A stretch of 7,062 bases of DNA, taken from CAVQGF01 sp045807945 (GTDB lineage Bacteria; Acidobacteriota; Terriglobia; Terriglobales; Acidobacteriaceae). How positions within the stretch are numbered: the first letter of the stretch is position 1; each line of letters opens with the position of its first letter. Under the pieces are notes generated by a model that saw only the letters and a list, made by a program, of their open reading frames with translations, made no database searches and had not been told where the DNA came from. This document shows, in pieces, positions 1-7,062 of the stretch. Position numbers and translations under genes: made by a program. The stretch is from positions 1-7,062 of the forward strand of contig JBJMGI010000126.1 of the NCBI GenBank assembly GCA_045807945.1, written 5' to 3'.

Positions 1-1
1 G

Positions 2-775
2 TGCACCTCTTCTACGGACGCATTCGGCTACTCGCTTCGCCAGATCCAGGCCGGAGTGCTTCCCATGATCCTGACCGGCGGCGTGGATGCGCCTATCGCA
101 CCAGGCATCATGAAGGGCTTCACGCTTATGAAGATCATGACCTCCGCATGGAATGAAGAACCGGAGCGCGCATCGCGGCCGTTCTCGAAAGACCGCGACG
201 GCTTCGTTGTAGCCGAGGGCGCGTGGATGTTCTTCCTCGAAGAACACGAGCACGCCAAAGCCCGCGGCGCAAAGATCTATGCCGAGATCGCCGGCTACGG
301 CTCCACTTGTGAAGCATTCCACCGCGTACGCCTGGAAGAATGTGGCGAAGAGCCGGCACGAGCCATCGGACTCGCAATGAAAGAAGCCGGAATCGCGGCG
401 AGCGATGTGCACTATGCGAATCTGCATGGCACTTCCACGCAGCTCAATGACCGCATCGAGACGCGTGCCATGAAGCTTGCGCTCGGCAATCATGCTTATA
501 AGGTTCCCATGTCATCGCTGAAATCGCAGATCGGGCACCCGCAAGGTGCTTGCGGCGCTGCCGGAGTCGCAGCAACTCTGGTTGCGATGAAGCACAGCGA
601 GATCGCGCCCACGATCAACGTGGATGTCGCCGATCCCGATTGCGATCTCGACTACGTCCCCATGATGAACCACGGCTCGGCCTACTCTCCTCGCCGCACC
701 GCCATCGAGCACGCCATATGCAACTGCATCGCCTTCGGCTCGAAGAATTCGGCCATGGTGCTGCGCCGGGTCTAA
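2..775 (+). CDS. Beta-ketoacyl-ACP synthase, FabF-like (5' end missing)
   Basis: Condensing enzyme of the thiolase fold that joins an acyl primer to malonyl-ACP in fatty acid or polyketide-type lipid synthesis in the cytoplasm. The frame is open from base 2 to the TAA at 773-775, giving 257 residues. The first codon (2-4) is the Cys of CTSSTDAFGYS, the nucleophile region of the family. The other catalytic residues are present: His of HGTST at 425-427, Lys of KSQIGH at 521-523 and His at 536-538. Cys-to-His spacing is 141 residues and His-to-His 37, close to C163/H303/H340 of E. coli FabF. The C-terminus (AFGSKNSAMVL) matches the family's closing Gly-rich strand, where FabF has a GFGGTN-type sequence. 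An ABC exporter gene starts 41 bases downstream. About 160 N-terminal residues lie outside the window. The divergent Cys and C-terminal motifs make a specialised KS (polyene or other secondary lipid) as possible as housekeeping FabF, so no symbol is given. Confidence 0.93.
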   Translation, partial: CTSSTDAFGYSLRQIQAGVLPMILTGGVDAPIAPGIMKGFTLMKIMTSAWNEEPERASRPFSKDRDGFVVAEGAWMFFLEEHEHAKARGAKIYAEIAGYGSTCEAFHRVRLEECGEEPARAIGLAMKEAGIAASDVHYANLHGTSTQLNDRIETRAMKLALGNHAYKVPMSSLKSQIGHPQGACGAAGVAATLVAMKHSEIAPTINVDVADPDCDLDYVPMMNHGSAYSPRRTAIEHAICNCIAFGSKNSAMVLRRV

Positions 776-796
776 ACTTTCGCATCCAGAACAACT

Positions 797-802
797 TATA
801 AT
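797..802 (+). promoter_or_regulatory. Possible -10 element for the ABC transporter gene
   Basis: A perfect TATAAT lies in the short gap after the ketosynthase, ending 14 bases before the ATG at 817. No convincing -35 hexamer sits at 16-18 bases upstream (the sequence there is aaactt-like and overlaps the ketosynthase stop). If used, transcription would begin around 808-810 and leave a leader of under ten bases. This fits the lack of any Shine-Dalgarno sequence before the ATG. A chance match in a locally AT-rich gap is quite possible. Confidence 0.3.
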
Positions 803-816
803 CGGTCTAATCCCCG

Positions 817-2784
817 ATGGCTGACGCCCACGAAGAAGAAATATTAGGCAAAGCGTATGACAGCCGGCTGATGAAGCGGCTGCTCACCTATCTGCGCCCT
901 TACACCTGGCAGGTCGTGGTCTCGCTTGTGGCCATCATGCTGCGCGCCATCCTCGACGTGCTCGGCCCTGTCCTCACCGCCATCGCCATAGATAAATATC
1001 TCGCCCACGGTGCGATGGCTTCGCAATTCGTCGAGCCCTGGACGGGCAAGAACCCGCTCTCTTGGCTGACGGGAAAATTCGACCCCTGGCTCAGCCACGA
1101 GCCGCTGGTCGGAATCGCGCAGATCGCAGCAGTCTACGTATCACTCGTGGTCGTCAGCTTCTTCCTCGAGTACCTGCAGACGTACTTCATGCAGTGGACC
1201 GGGCAGAAGGTCATGTTCGACCTTCGCAGCCAGATCTTCCGCCAACTGCAGCATATGCACATCGGCTTCTTCGATAAGAATCCGGTCGGCCGCTTGGTCA
1301 CACGCGTCACCACAGACGTGGACGCGCTGAACGAGATGTTCACCGCCGGCGTCGTCTCCATCTTCGAAGATATTTTCGTGCTCGTCGGCATCGGTGCCGT
1401 TCTTGTGTGGATGAATGGGCGCCTCGCGCTGATCACGTTGACGGTGCTGCCGCTCATCTTCTGGGCGACCATGGTCTTCCGCAAGTACGCGCGCGATAGT
1501 TATCGCCGCATACGAACTGCAATCGCACGTATCAACAGTTATCTGCAGGAACATGTCAGCGGAATGGTGGTGCTGCAGCTCTTCAATCGCGAGAAGGTCG
1601 CGTACAAGAAATTCGAAGCTGTGAACGAGCAGCACATGGACGCGTACAAAGACGCGATCATGGCGCACGCGGTCTATTACCCCGTCGTAGAAATACTTTC
1701 TTCGACCGCGATCGCATGCGTCATTTGGCTTGGAGCGCGCTGGTACGGCGGCGCCGCGGCGACCGCCGGCATGACGACCATCGGCATCCTCACGGCCTTT
1801 ATTCAGTACGCGCAGCGTTTCTTCCGTCCGATCCAAGACCTCAGCGAGAAATACAACATCCTGCAAGCCGCAATGGCAAGCGCCGAGCGCATCTTCAAGC
1901 TGCTCGACACGCCGAGTGAGATTGTTGAGCCTGAGCATCCCAAAGTTGCCGAGGGACCGGGACGCATCGAGTTCGACCACGTTTGGTTCGCTTATCGCAA
2001 CGTACCGCCGCCTGATCCGAATCAGCCGGCATCGAAGAACGGAAACGCTATCCACATCCACGACTCCAACCCCGGCGAACCCGATTGGGTGCTTCAGGAT
2101 GTCTCGTTCACTATCGAACCCGGCGAGACGGTCGCCATCGTCGGGCACACCGGCGCCGGCAAAACCACCATCCTCTCCTTGCTGCTGCGCTTCTATGACG
2201 TGCAGCGTGGCGCCATTCGCATGGACGGAGTAGACATCCGCGAGATGGACCTCACGACTCTACGCCGCCGCTTCGGAATGGTGCTGCAGGACCCGTTCCT
2301 CTTCTCCGGCACCATCGAGCAGAACATCCGTCTTGGGACCTCCGAGATCACCGACGAGGCTATCGAACGCGCCGCAACCGAGGTCAACGTCGCCGACTTC
2401 ATCCGCACCCTACCGAACCAATTCAAGGAAGAAGTCCGCGAGCGCGGGTCCACACTCTCGACCGGCCAGAAACAATTGATTTCGTTCGCACGCGCGCTGG
2501 CGCACGACCCGAAGATCCTGATCCTCGACGAAGCCACCTCGAGCGTGGATACCGAGACCGAGTTCCGCGTGCGCGACGCGCTCTCGCGCATGATCGGCGC
2601 CGAGGGCCGCACCTCGATCATCGTCGCGCATCGGCTCTCGACTATTCAGCGCTCCGACAAGATCATCGTCATGCATAAAGGACGCGTCCGCGAGATGGGC
2701 AGCCACCAGCAGCTTCTCACGCAGCGCGGCATATACTGGAAGCTCTACCAGCTCCAGTACAAAGACCAGGAAGTTCCGGCATAA
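817..2784 (+). CDS. ABC exporter half-transporter (MsbA/MdlB/YheH-like)
   Basis: A 655-residue fused membrane/ATPase subunit that would dimerise in the inner membrane to export a lipid, drug or other hydrophobic substrate. Membrane segments are visible at about 31-58, 97-122, 177-199, 202-222, 286-306 and 318-335. The loop between the first two is long (about 59-96), as in the MdlB/YheH branch. The nucleotide-binding domain has an A-loop Tyr at 393, Walker A GHTGAGKTT at 443-451, a Q-loop Gln at 491, signature LSTGQ at 547-551, Walker B ILILDE ending in D571-E572, a D-loop and the H-loop His at 605. The catalytic Glu and His are intact, so the site should hydrolyse ATP. Two oddities: the signature has Thr instead of the second residue's usual Gly neighbour (LSTGQ for LSGGQ), and about 23 extra polar residues (roughly 396-420) follow the A-loop. 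No partner half-transporter is adjacent, so a homodimer is plausible. The ATG at 817 has no Shine-Dalgarno sequence. A role as lipid A flippase is suggested only by lpxB nearby. Confidence 0.95.
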   Translation: MADAHEEEILGKAYDSRLMKRLLTYLRPYTWQVVVSLVAIMLRAILDVLGPVLTAIAIDKYLAHGAMASQFVEPWTGKNPLSWLTGKFDPWLSHEPLVGIAQIAAVYVSLVVVSFFLEYLQTYFMQWTGQKVMFDLRSQIFRQLQHMHIGFFDKNPVGRLVTRVTTDVDALNEMFTAGVVSIFEDIFVLVGIGAVLVWMNGRLALITLTVLPLIFWATMVFRKYARDSYRRIRTAIARINSYLQEHVSGMVVLQLFNREKVAYKKFEAVNEQHMDAYKDAIMAHAVYYPVVEILSSTAIACVIWLGARWYGGAAATAGMTTIGILTAFIQYAQRFFRPIQDLSEKYNILQAAMASAERIFKLLDTPSEIVEPEHPKVAEGPGRIEFDHVWFAYRNVPPPDPNQPASKNGNAIHIHDSNPGEPDWVLQDVSFTIEPGETVAIVGHTGAGKTTILSLLLRFYDVQRGAIRMDGVDIREMDLTTLRRRFGMVLQDPFLFSGTIEQNIRLGTSEITDEAIERAATEVNVADFIRTLPNQFKEEVRERGSTLSTGQKQLISFARALAHDPKILILDEATSSVDTETEFRVRDALSRMIGAEGRTSIIVAHRLSTIQRSDKIIVMHKGRVREMGSHQQLLTQRGIYWKLYQLQYKDQEVPA

Positions 2785-2827
2785 TCCTGCTGTCGTTCGT
2801 TATTGCACCTGTGAAGGGACGTCATCC

Positions 2828-2869
2828 CGAGCGGAGTCGAGTCCGCCGTGGCGGACGAGCGCAGTCGAG
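2828..2869. repeat. Direct repeat flanking a palindrome (intergenic repeat unit)
   Basis: Two 14-base copies, cgagcggagtcgag (2828-2841) and cgagcgcagtcgag (2856-2869), differ at one base. They bracket a 14-base palindrome, tccgcc-gt-ggcgga (2842-2855), whose stem extends to 7 bp using the last base of the first copy and the first base of the second. The unit is part of a longer stretch, gtcatcc...gggatctg (2821-2876), of a type I recognise as dispersed between genes in Acidobacteriota and some other soil bacteria. That recognition is from memory and would need a genome-wide search. Confidence 0.7.
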
Positions 2870-2894
2870 GGATCTGTATCTGACTTTGGGTGGA

Positions 2895-2912
2895 GCAGGC
2901 CTTCAGGCCTGC
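2895..2912. repeat. Perfect hairpin, 8-bp stem
   Basis: gcaggcct-tc-aggcctgc is a perfect inverted repeat with an 8-bp stem and a two-base centre. It is followed by an A-run, not a T-run, so it is not a conventional + strand terminator. It lies between the nested repeat and a third hairpin in the same gap, which suggests a composite mobile or structural repeat (REP-like), not a gene-specific operator. Confidence 0.65.
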
Positions 2913-2931
2913 AAAAAGAACAAATGGCAGC

Positions 2932-2945
2932 GGGGCTTTAGCCCC
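2932..2945. repeat. Perfect hairpin, 6-bp stem, beside a ribosome binding site
   Basis: ggggct-tt-agcccc is a perfect inverted repeat (6-bp stem). It ends one base before the GAGGGA that I take as the ribosome binding site of the secreted protein, so its folding could influence initiation. It has no T-run after it. It is the third hairpin in the 173-base gap after the ABC transporter. Confidence 0.6.
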
Positions 2946-2946
2946 C

Positions 2947-2952
2947 GAGGGA
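2947..2952 (+). promoter_or_regulatory. Ribosome binding site selecting the TTG start at 2958
   Basis: GAGGGA lies five bases before TTG 2958, a good Shine-Dalgarno position. This decides the start of the secreted protein: the codon begins a normal signal peptide, whereas the in-frame GTG at 2811 would translate the repeat cassette. Confidence 0.65.
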
Positions 2953-2957
2953 AGAAG

Positions 2958-4325
<1,368 letters not shown>

Positions 4326-4331
4326 ATGTAG

Positions 4332-4362
4332 GCGCGCACGTCTCGTGCGCGCGGCTTTCTTT
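4332..4362 (+). terminator. Terminator-like hairpin after the secreted protein
   Basis: gcgcgcacg-tct-cgtgcgcgc gives a perfect 9-bp GC-rich stem with a three-base loop (4332-4352), followed by ggctttcttt. It begins six bases after the TGA at 4323-4325. The position and T-rich tail fit a Rho-independent terminator. The tail is interrupted by GC bases, so it could instead be another intergenic repeat hairpin. Confidence 0.6.
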
Positions 4363-4441
4363 AGACCATACCGTCGAGGCGTCTGCACCTCGCTGCATCC
4401 TACCTCCTACCTCCTGATTCATTGTGCAACAATGAATTCAC
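4363..4441. other. lpxB leader with short repeats, no gene
   Basis: This non-coding stretch holds a weak hairpin (cgagg 4375-4379 with cctcg 4388-4392), a tandem tacctcc tacctcc (4401-4414) and a small inverted repeat cattgt-gca-acaatg (4420-4434) ending seven bases before the lpxB ATG. There is no Shine-Dalgarno sequence. I see no clear promoter hexamers. The inverted repeat could be an operator, but it is too short to claim. Confidence 0.4.
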
Positions 4442-5587
4442 ATGCGCGTACTCGTCTCCGCTGGCGAAGCTTCGAGTGAACTCTACGGTGCGCAGCTCAT
4501 CGAAGCGATGCGCCGCCGCGTTCCCGGCAGTGAATTTTTCGGAGTGGGCGGCGAGCGCATGCAGAAGGCCGGTTGCGACCTCGTGGTGGACGCGCGCGTT
4601 CACCTCAGCGTGGTCGGCATCAGCGAGATCGTCTCCAAGCTCCCCAGCATCTACGCGCAATTCCGCAAGCTGATCGAGGAAGTGGACCGCCGTAAGCCCG
4701 AGGTCGCCGTCATCATCGATTCTCCAGCATTCAATTTCCGGGTCGCCCGGGAGCTGCATAAGCGCGGTATTCCGGTGGTTTATTACGTGACGCCACAACT
4801 CTGGGCTTGGCGGCAGTACCGTGTCGAGCGCGTCCGCAAGTGGGTGACGAAAGCTTTGCCGATTTTTCCATTCGAAGAAAAATTCTTTCGCGAGCATGGT
4901 GTGGACGCCGAATACGTCGGCCATCCTCTGGCGGATATTCCGCCGCCGTCCATCTCGCGCGAACAGTTTGCCGACGAATTCAAGCTCGACAAAGCAAAGT
5001 CATGGATCGCGATCCTTCCCGGAAGCCGCCGCAAAGAAGTGAAGATGAACCTTCCCGCGATGCTCGACGCCGCCGCCGAACTCGGCGATACGTACGAATA
5101 TCTGCTTCCGGTCGCCTCAACTATTCATCCTGGTTGGCTTGCCTCACGCCTTCGCACCAGCCCGCAGCGTATCCATATGGTCACCGACTCGTTCGCCACC
5201 ATGATGCACTCTCGCGCCAGCATCGTCGCCAGTGGCACCGCGACGGTAGAAGCCGCGCTCGCTGGGACGCCGTTCGTTGTCGTCTACCGCGTCTCGCCTA
5301 TCACCTGGAATCTCGGCCGGCGGCTCTTGAAGGTGCCTTTCGTCGCCATGCCGAACCTGATCGCCGAAAAAGCGATCGTCCCTGAGCTCTTGCAGCAGGA
5401 TTTCACGTCTAAAAAGGTGGTGGCGTCTCTCCGGCCATTGTTGGAGGAGGGTTCGGCGCGCGCAAAGATGCTCAGCGATCTGGAAGCAGTGCAACAGAAG
5501 CTCAAGCAGCAGATGGGAGCGGGCACCGCAGCCGACCGCGCCGCAGATGCCATCATGAAAGTGATGAAAGCGACCCCAAGAAAATGA
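4442..5587 (+). CDS. lpxB: Lipid-A-disaccharide synthase
   Basis: A 381-residue glycosyltransferase (family GT19) that joins UDP-2,3-diacylglucosamine and lipid X into the beta-1,6 lipid A disaccharide on the cytoplasmic face of the inner membrane. The length matches the family (E. coli 382). Family landmarks run in order: SAGEASSE (6-13), IDSPAFN with D93 (matching E. coli D98), YYVTPQLWAWRQYR, the GHPLAD segment, ILPGSRRKE with R196 (matching E. coli R201), ASGTATVEAAL in the UDP-sugar region, VVYRVSP and PNLIAEKAIVPELLQ. Unlike the usual GEASGD, the N-terminal motif reads GEASSE. The start is fixed: an in-frame TGA lies at 4433-4435 and ATG 4442 is the next possible codon, although no Shine-Dalgarno sequence is visible. 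Other lpx genes are absent from the window. Hairpins on both sides suggest a single-gene transcript. Confidence 0.97.
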   Translation: MRVLVSAGEASSELYGAQLIEAMRRRVPGSEFFGVGGERMQKAGCDLVVDARVHLSVVGISEIVSKLPSIYAQFRKLIEEVDRRKPEVAVIIDSPAFNFRVARELHKRGIPVVYYVTPQLWAWRQYRVERVRKWVTKALPIFPFEEKFFREHGVDAEYVGHPLADIPPPSISREQFADEFKLDKAKSWIAILPGSRRKEVKMNLPAMLDAAAELGDTYEYLLPVASTIHPGWLASRLRTSPQRIHMVTDSFATMMHSRASIVASGTATVEAALAGTPFVVVYRVSPITWNLGRRLLKVPFVAMPNLIAEKAIVPELLQQDFTSKKVVASLRPLLEEGSARAKMLSDLEAVQQKLKQQMGAGTAADRAADAIMKVMKATPRK

Positions 5588-5599
5588 CGAAGCGGTTGC

Positions 5600-5634
5600 G
5601 ATTGCACCAGTTTTGGTGCAATCCATCTTTTGTT
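5600..5634 (+). terminator. Rho-independent terminator after lpxB
   Basis: gattgcacca-gttt-tggtgcaatc is a perfect 10-bp stem with a four-base loop (5600-5623), followed by catcttttgtt. It starts 12 bases after the lpxB stop and separates lpxB from the M1-like gene. The stem is moderately GC-rich and the tail is T-rich, so this is the best terminator in the window. Confidence 0.75.
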
Positions 5635-5648
5635 GTGCGGCTCTCATC

Positions 5649-5656
5649 TATATTAT
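5649..5656 (+). promoter_or_regulatory. Possible -10 region for the M1-like gene
   Basis: An AT-rich patch, tatattat, stands out in an otherwise GC-rich window and lies 27 bases before the ATG at 5684, just after the lpxB terminator. No clear -35 hexamer at proper spacing is visible (ttgttg at 5630-5635 is too close). It is reported because the gene should need its own promoter after the terminator. Confidence 0.3.
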
Positions 5657-5670
5657 TTTGTATTCACCCT

Positions 5671-5674
5671 GGAG
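5671..5674 (+). promoter_or_regulatory. Ribosome binding site of the M1-like gene
   Basis: GGAG within cctggagtg lies nine bases before ATG 5684 and supports that start, which is also the first residue of a clear signal peptide. Confidence 0.6.
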
Positions 5675-5683
5675 TGTTCCCCT

Positions 5684-7062
5684 ATGGCAGTAGCACGACG
5701 CCTGCGTGCGTTCGTTTGGATCGTCAGCGCACTCATGACCCTACCTGCACTCGCCGCGGAAAAACCCCGCGTGCAGGTGGATAGCTATGCCATCAACGCC
5801 GATCTAAATCCTAAAACGCATCACCTGCTCGCCGCCGCCCGGTTGAAGTTCACGGCACTGGACGACATCAACTCCGCCAGCTTTGAGCTGAACAATGCCC
5901 TGCGGCCGCGCGTCCTCGACGAAGCGGGAAAGCCGCTCCCGATCGAACGCATCTCGCAGGAAAACCTGGTGCGTGTGAATTTCCCCAAGACCATCGCCAA
6001 GGGCGACACGCAAACCATCACATTCGAATACGACGGCGACCTCGCGAATGCCGACGAGAGTCCGGTTGAAGGATTGAAGCTCGCATACGTCGGCGAGCCG
6101 ACTTCTTATCTTCTATATTCCGGACGCTGGTTTCCTGTCGTCGGCTACGGCGTGAACCGCTTCACGGCGGACATCAACATCACCGTCCCGACCGGAATGA
6201 TTGCTATTGGCAGCGGACATGCGCCTTCGATCACCAGCGGCACCGCCAAGCAGCCGGGCAAGACGACCTTCACCTTCTCGTGGACCAAGGCCAGCTTCCC
6301 CGGAACCATCATCGCCGGCAATTTCGAACCGCAAACGTTCAAATCCGGCGGCCTAACAGTTCATACGTTCTTCACGCCAGCCAAAAAGCAATACGTGCAG
6401 GCCTACGCCGACAGCGCTACGAAAGCGTTTGAATATTTTTCCTCCTTGTACGGACCACCGCCGTCGCTGGATCTGAACGTGGTCGAGCTGCCCGACGACA
6501 CTCTCCCCACAGCCTGGGCTCCAGAGATCGCCGGCCTCGCCTCGCGCGCGATTCAGGAGAAGACGAACTACCGGCTGCTCGCGAACACCATTGCGCACCA
6601 ATGGTGGGGAGTGAGTGTGAGCCCGGCCAGCATGCAGGACGCTTGGCTCACCGACGGCTTCGCGCGTTACGCGCAGGCCCGCTACGTTGAGGAAGCCGCC
6701 GGCACTGCCGCCTACAACGAAGAGATCAAAGACATGTCGGTCGGCGCGCTCGCCTACGACGCCGTCCCGCTGTCAGGCGTTGGCAAGCTCGATCCCTTCT
6801 CGCCCGAGTTCCAGAGCCTCACGACCAATAAGGGCGCGATGATCCTGGGGATGCTGCGTTGGGTCATCGGCGATCAGCTCTTCGACAACACGGTCCGCGT
6901 GTTTGCTATAACGCACGCCGGCAAGAGCGCATCGTCGGAAGATTTCCAGGAAGAGGCCGAGAAGCACTACGGCTCCAAGCTGCAAAGTTTCTTCTCACAG
7001 TGGCTCGACTCTACCGGCGCTCCCGAGTTCAAGAACAAGTACACCGTTTATCGCTCCGGCAA
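5684..7062 (+). CDS. Secreted M1-family peptidase homologue, probably catalytically dead (3' end missing)
   Basis: The frame is open from ATG 5684 to the window end (459 complete residues, no stop). A signal peptide is clear: RRLR, then a hydrophobic FVWIVSALMTLPALA core, cleavage near ALAA-E (about 25). Residues 30-220 resemble the beta-rich N-terminal domain of M1 aminopeptidases, including YLLYSGRWFPVVGYG and a later TVPTG-type strand. The central domain keeps the family frame: IAHQWWG (303-309), WLTDGFARY (321-329), NKGAMILGMLR and GDQLF. The catalytic residues do not survive. The HExxH position reads N301-T302-I-A-H305. The third zinc ligand, 19 residues after H305, is D324 instead of Glu. 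The proton-donor Tyr of the usual YEKG is T381 in TTNKG. The GxMEN loop is replaced by PTAWAPEIAG. Only one of three zinc ligands is canonical. A peptide-binding, scaffold or inhibitory role outside the cytoplasm is inferred; it may also belong to a divergent subgroup with other chemistry. It follows the lpxB terminator and has its own ribosome binding site. Confidence 0.88.
   Translation, partial: MAVARRLRAFVWIVSALMTLPALAAEKPRVQVDSYAINADLNPKTHHLLAAARLKFTALDDINSASFELNNALRPRVLDEAGKPLPIERISQENLVRVNFPKTIAKGDTQTITFEYDGDLANADESPVEGLKLAYVGEPTSYLLYSGRWFPVVGYGVNRFTADINITVPTGMIAIGSGHAPSITSGTAKQPGKTTFTFSWTKASFPGTIIAGNFEPQTFKSGGLTVHTFFTPAKKQYVQAYADSATKAFEYFSSLYGPPPSLDLNVVELPDDTLPTAWAPEIAGLASRAIQEKTNYRLLANTIAHQWWGVSVSPASMQDAWLTDGFARYAQARYVEEAAGTAAYNEEIKDMSVGALAYDAVPLSGVGKLDPFSPEFQSLTTNKGAMILGMLRWVIGDQLFDNTVRVFAITHAGKSASSEDFQEEAEKHYGSKLQSFFSQWLDSTGAPEFKNKYTVYRSG

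Noticed and set aside
1141..2148. Long open frame of 335 codons on the - strand inside the ABC transporter gene.
   Set aside because: It lies wholly antisense to a clearly conserved gene, its translation is rich in His/Arg/Asp with no recognisable domain, and such antisense frames are common in GC-rich genes.
2895..2920. Hairpin followed by an A-run as a possible terminator for the ABC gene.
   Set aside because: A + strand terminator needs a T-run after the stem; here it is A-rich, and no gene on the - strand would use it.
2821..2945. Possible CRISPR array or insertion sequence because of clustered repeats.
   Set aside because: The repeats differ from each other, have no regular spacers, and there is no transposase or cas gene in the window.
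5601..5622. attgcacca/tggtgcaat palindrome as a transcription factor operator for the downstream gene.
   Set aside because: The four-base loop, T-rich tail and position 12 bases after a stop codon fit a terminator better.
5584..5784. Small + strand frame of 66 codons spanning the lpxB stop and the start of the M1-like gene.
   Set aside because: It runs through the terminator hairpin and out of frame over the signal peptide of the M1-like protein; no domain or start signal supports it.
6581..6660. Possibility that the missing HExxH in the M1-like gene is a frameshift or sequencing error.
   Set aside because: The frame is continuous on both sides, the IAHQWWG and WLTDGFA segments keep exact family spacing, and independent motifs (GxMEN, Tyr) are also replaced, which single errors would not explain.

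Overview
The window is a GC-rich stretch (roughly 60% by eye) of a Gram-negative bacterial chromosome with all five genes on the + strand. LpxB shows an outer membrane with lipid A. Protein style and the hairpin-rich intergenic repeats (a 'cccgagcgNagtcgag' repeat, plus 'gcaggccttcaggcctgc' and 'ggggctttagcccc' hairpins) suggest an Acidobacteriota soil bacterium. That assignment is inference and no marker gene is present.

Layout: (1) 2-775, the C-terminal two thirds of a FabF-type beta-ketoacyl-ACP synthase, cut by the window edge exactly at its catalytic Cys codon. (2) 817-2784, a complete ABC exporter half-transporter of the MsbA/MdlB/YheH type. (3) 2785-2957, an intergenic region packed with three hairpins and a nested direct repeat. 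(4) 2958-4325, a secreted protein of unknown function with a TTG start, Pro/Ala-rich arms and the same ten-residue motif at both ends. (5) 4326-4441, an intergenic region with a strong terminator-like hairpin. (6) 4442-5587, lpxB. (7) 5600-5634, a terminator. (8) 5684 to the end, a secreted M1-family (gluzincin) peptidase homologue running off the window.

How the genes may work together: ketosynthase, lipid-type ABC exporter and LpxB all fit envelope lipid synthesis and transport, and the other two genes encode proteins exported across the inner membrane. The hairpins between genes 2/3, 3/4 and 4/5 suggest separate transcription units rather than one operon, so functional coupling is only an inference.

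The most interesting points are two. The M1-like protein has lost every catalytic motif that can be checked (first zinc His, catalytic Glu, third zinc ligand changed to Asp, GxMEN loop, proton-donor Tyr) while keeping the surrounding family sequence, so it looks like a secreted pseudopeptidase. The secreted unknown protein is bracketed by near-identical KP(L/I)RDFSEPD motifs. I found no CRISPR array, tRNA, rRNA, insertion sequence or phage gene, and no clear multi-gene novel system.
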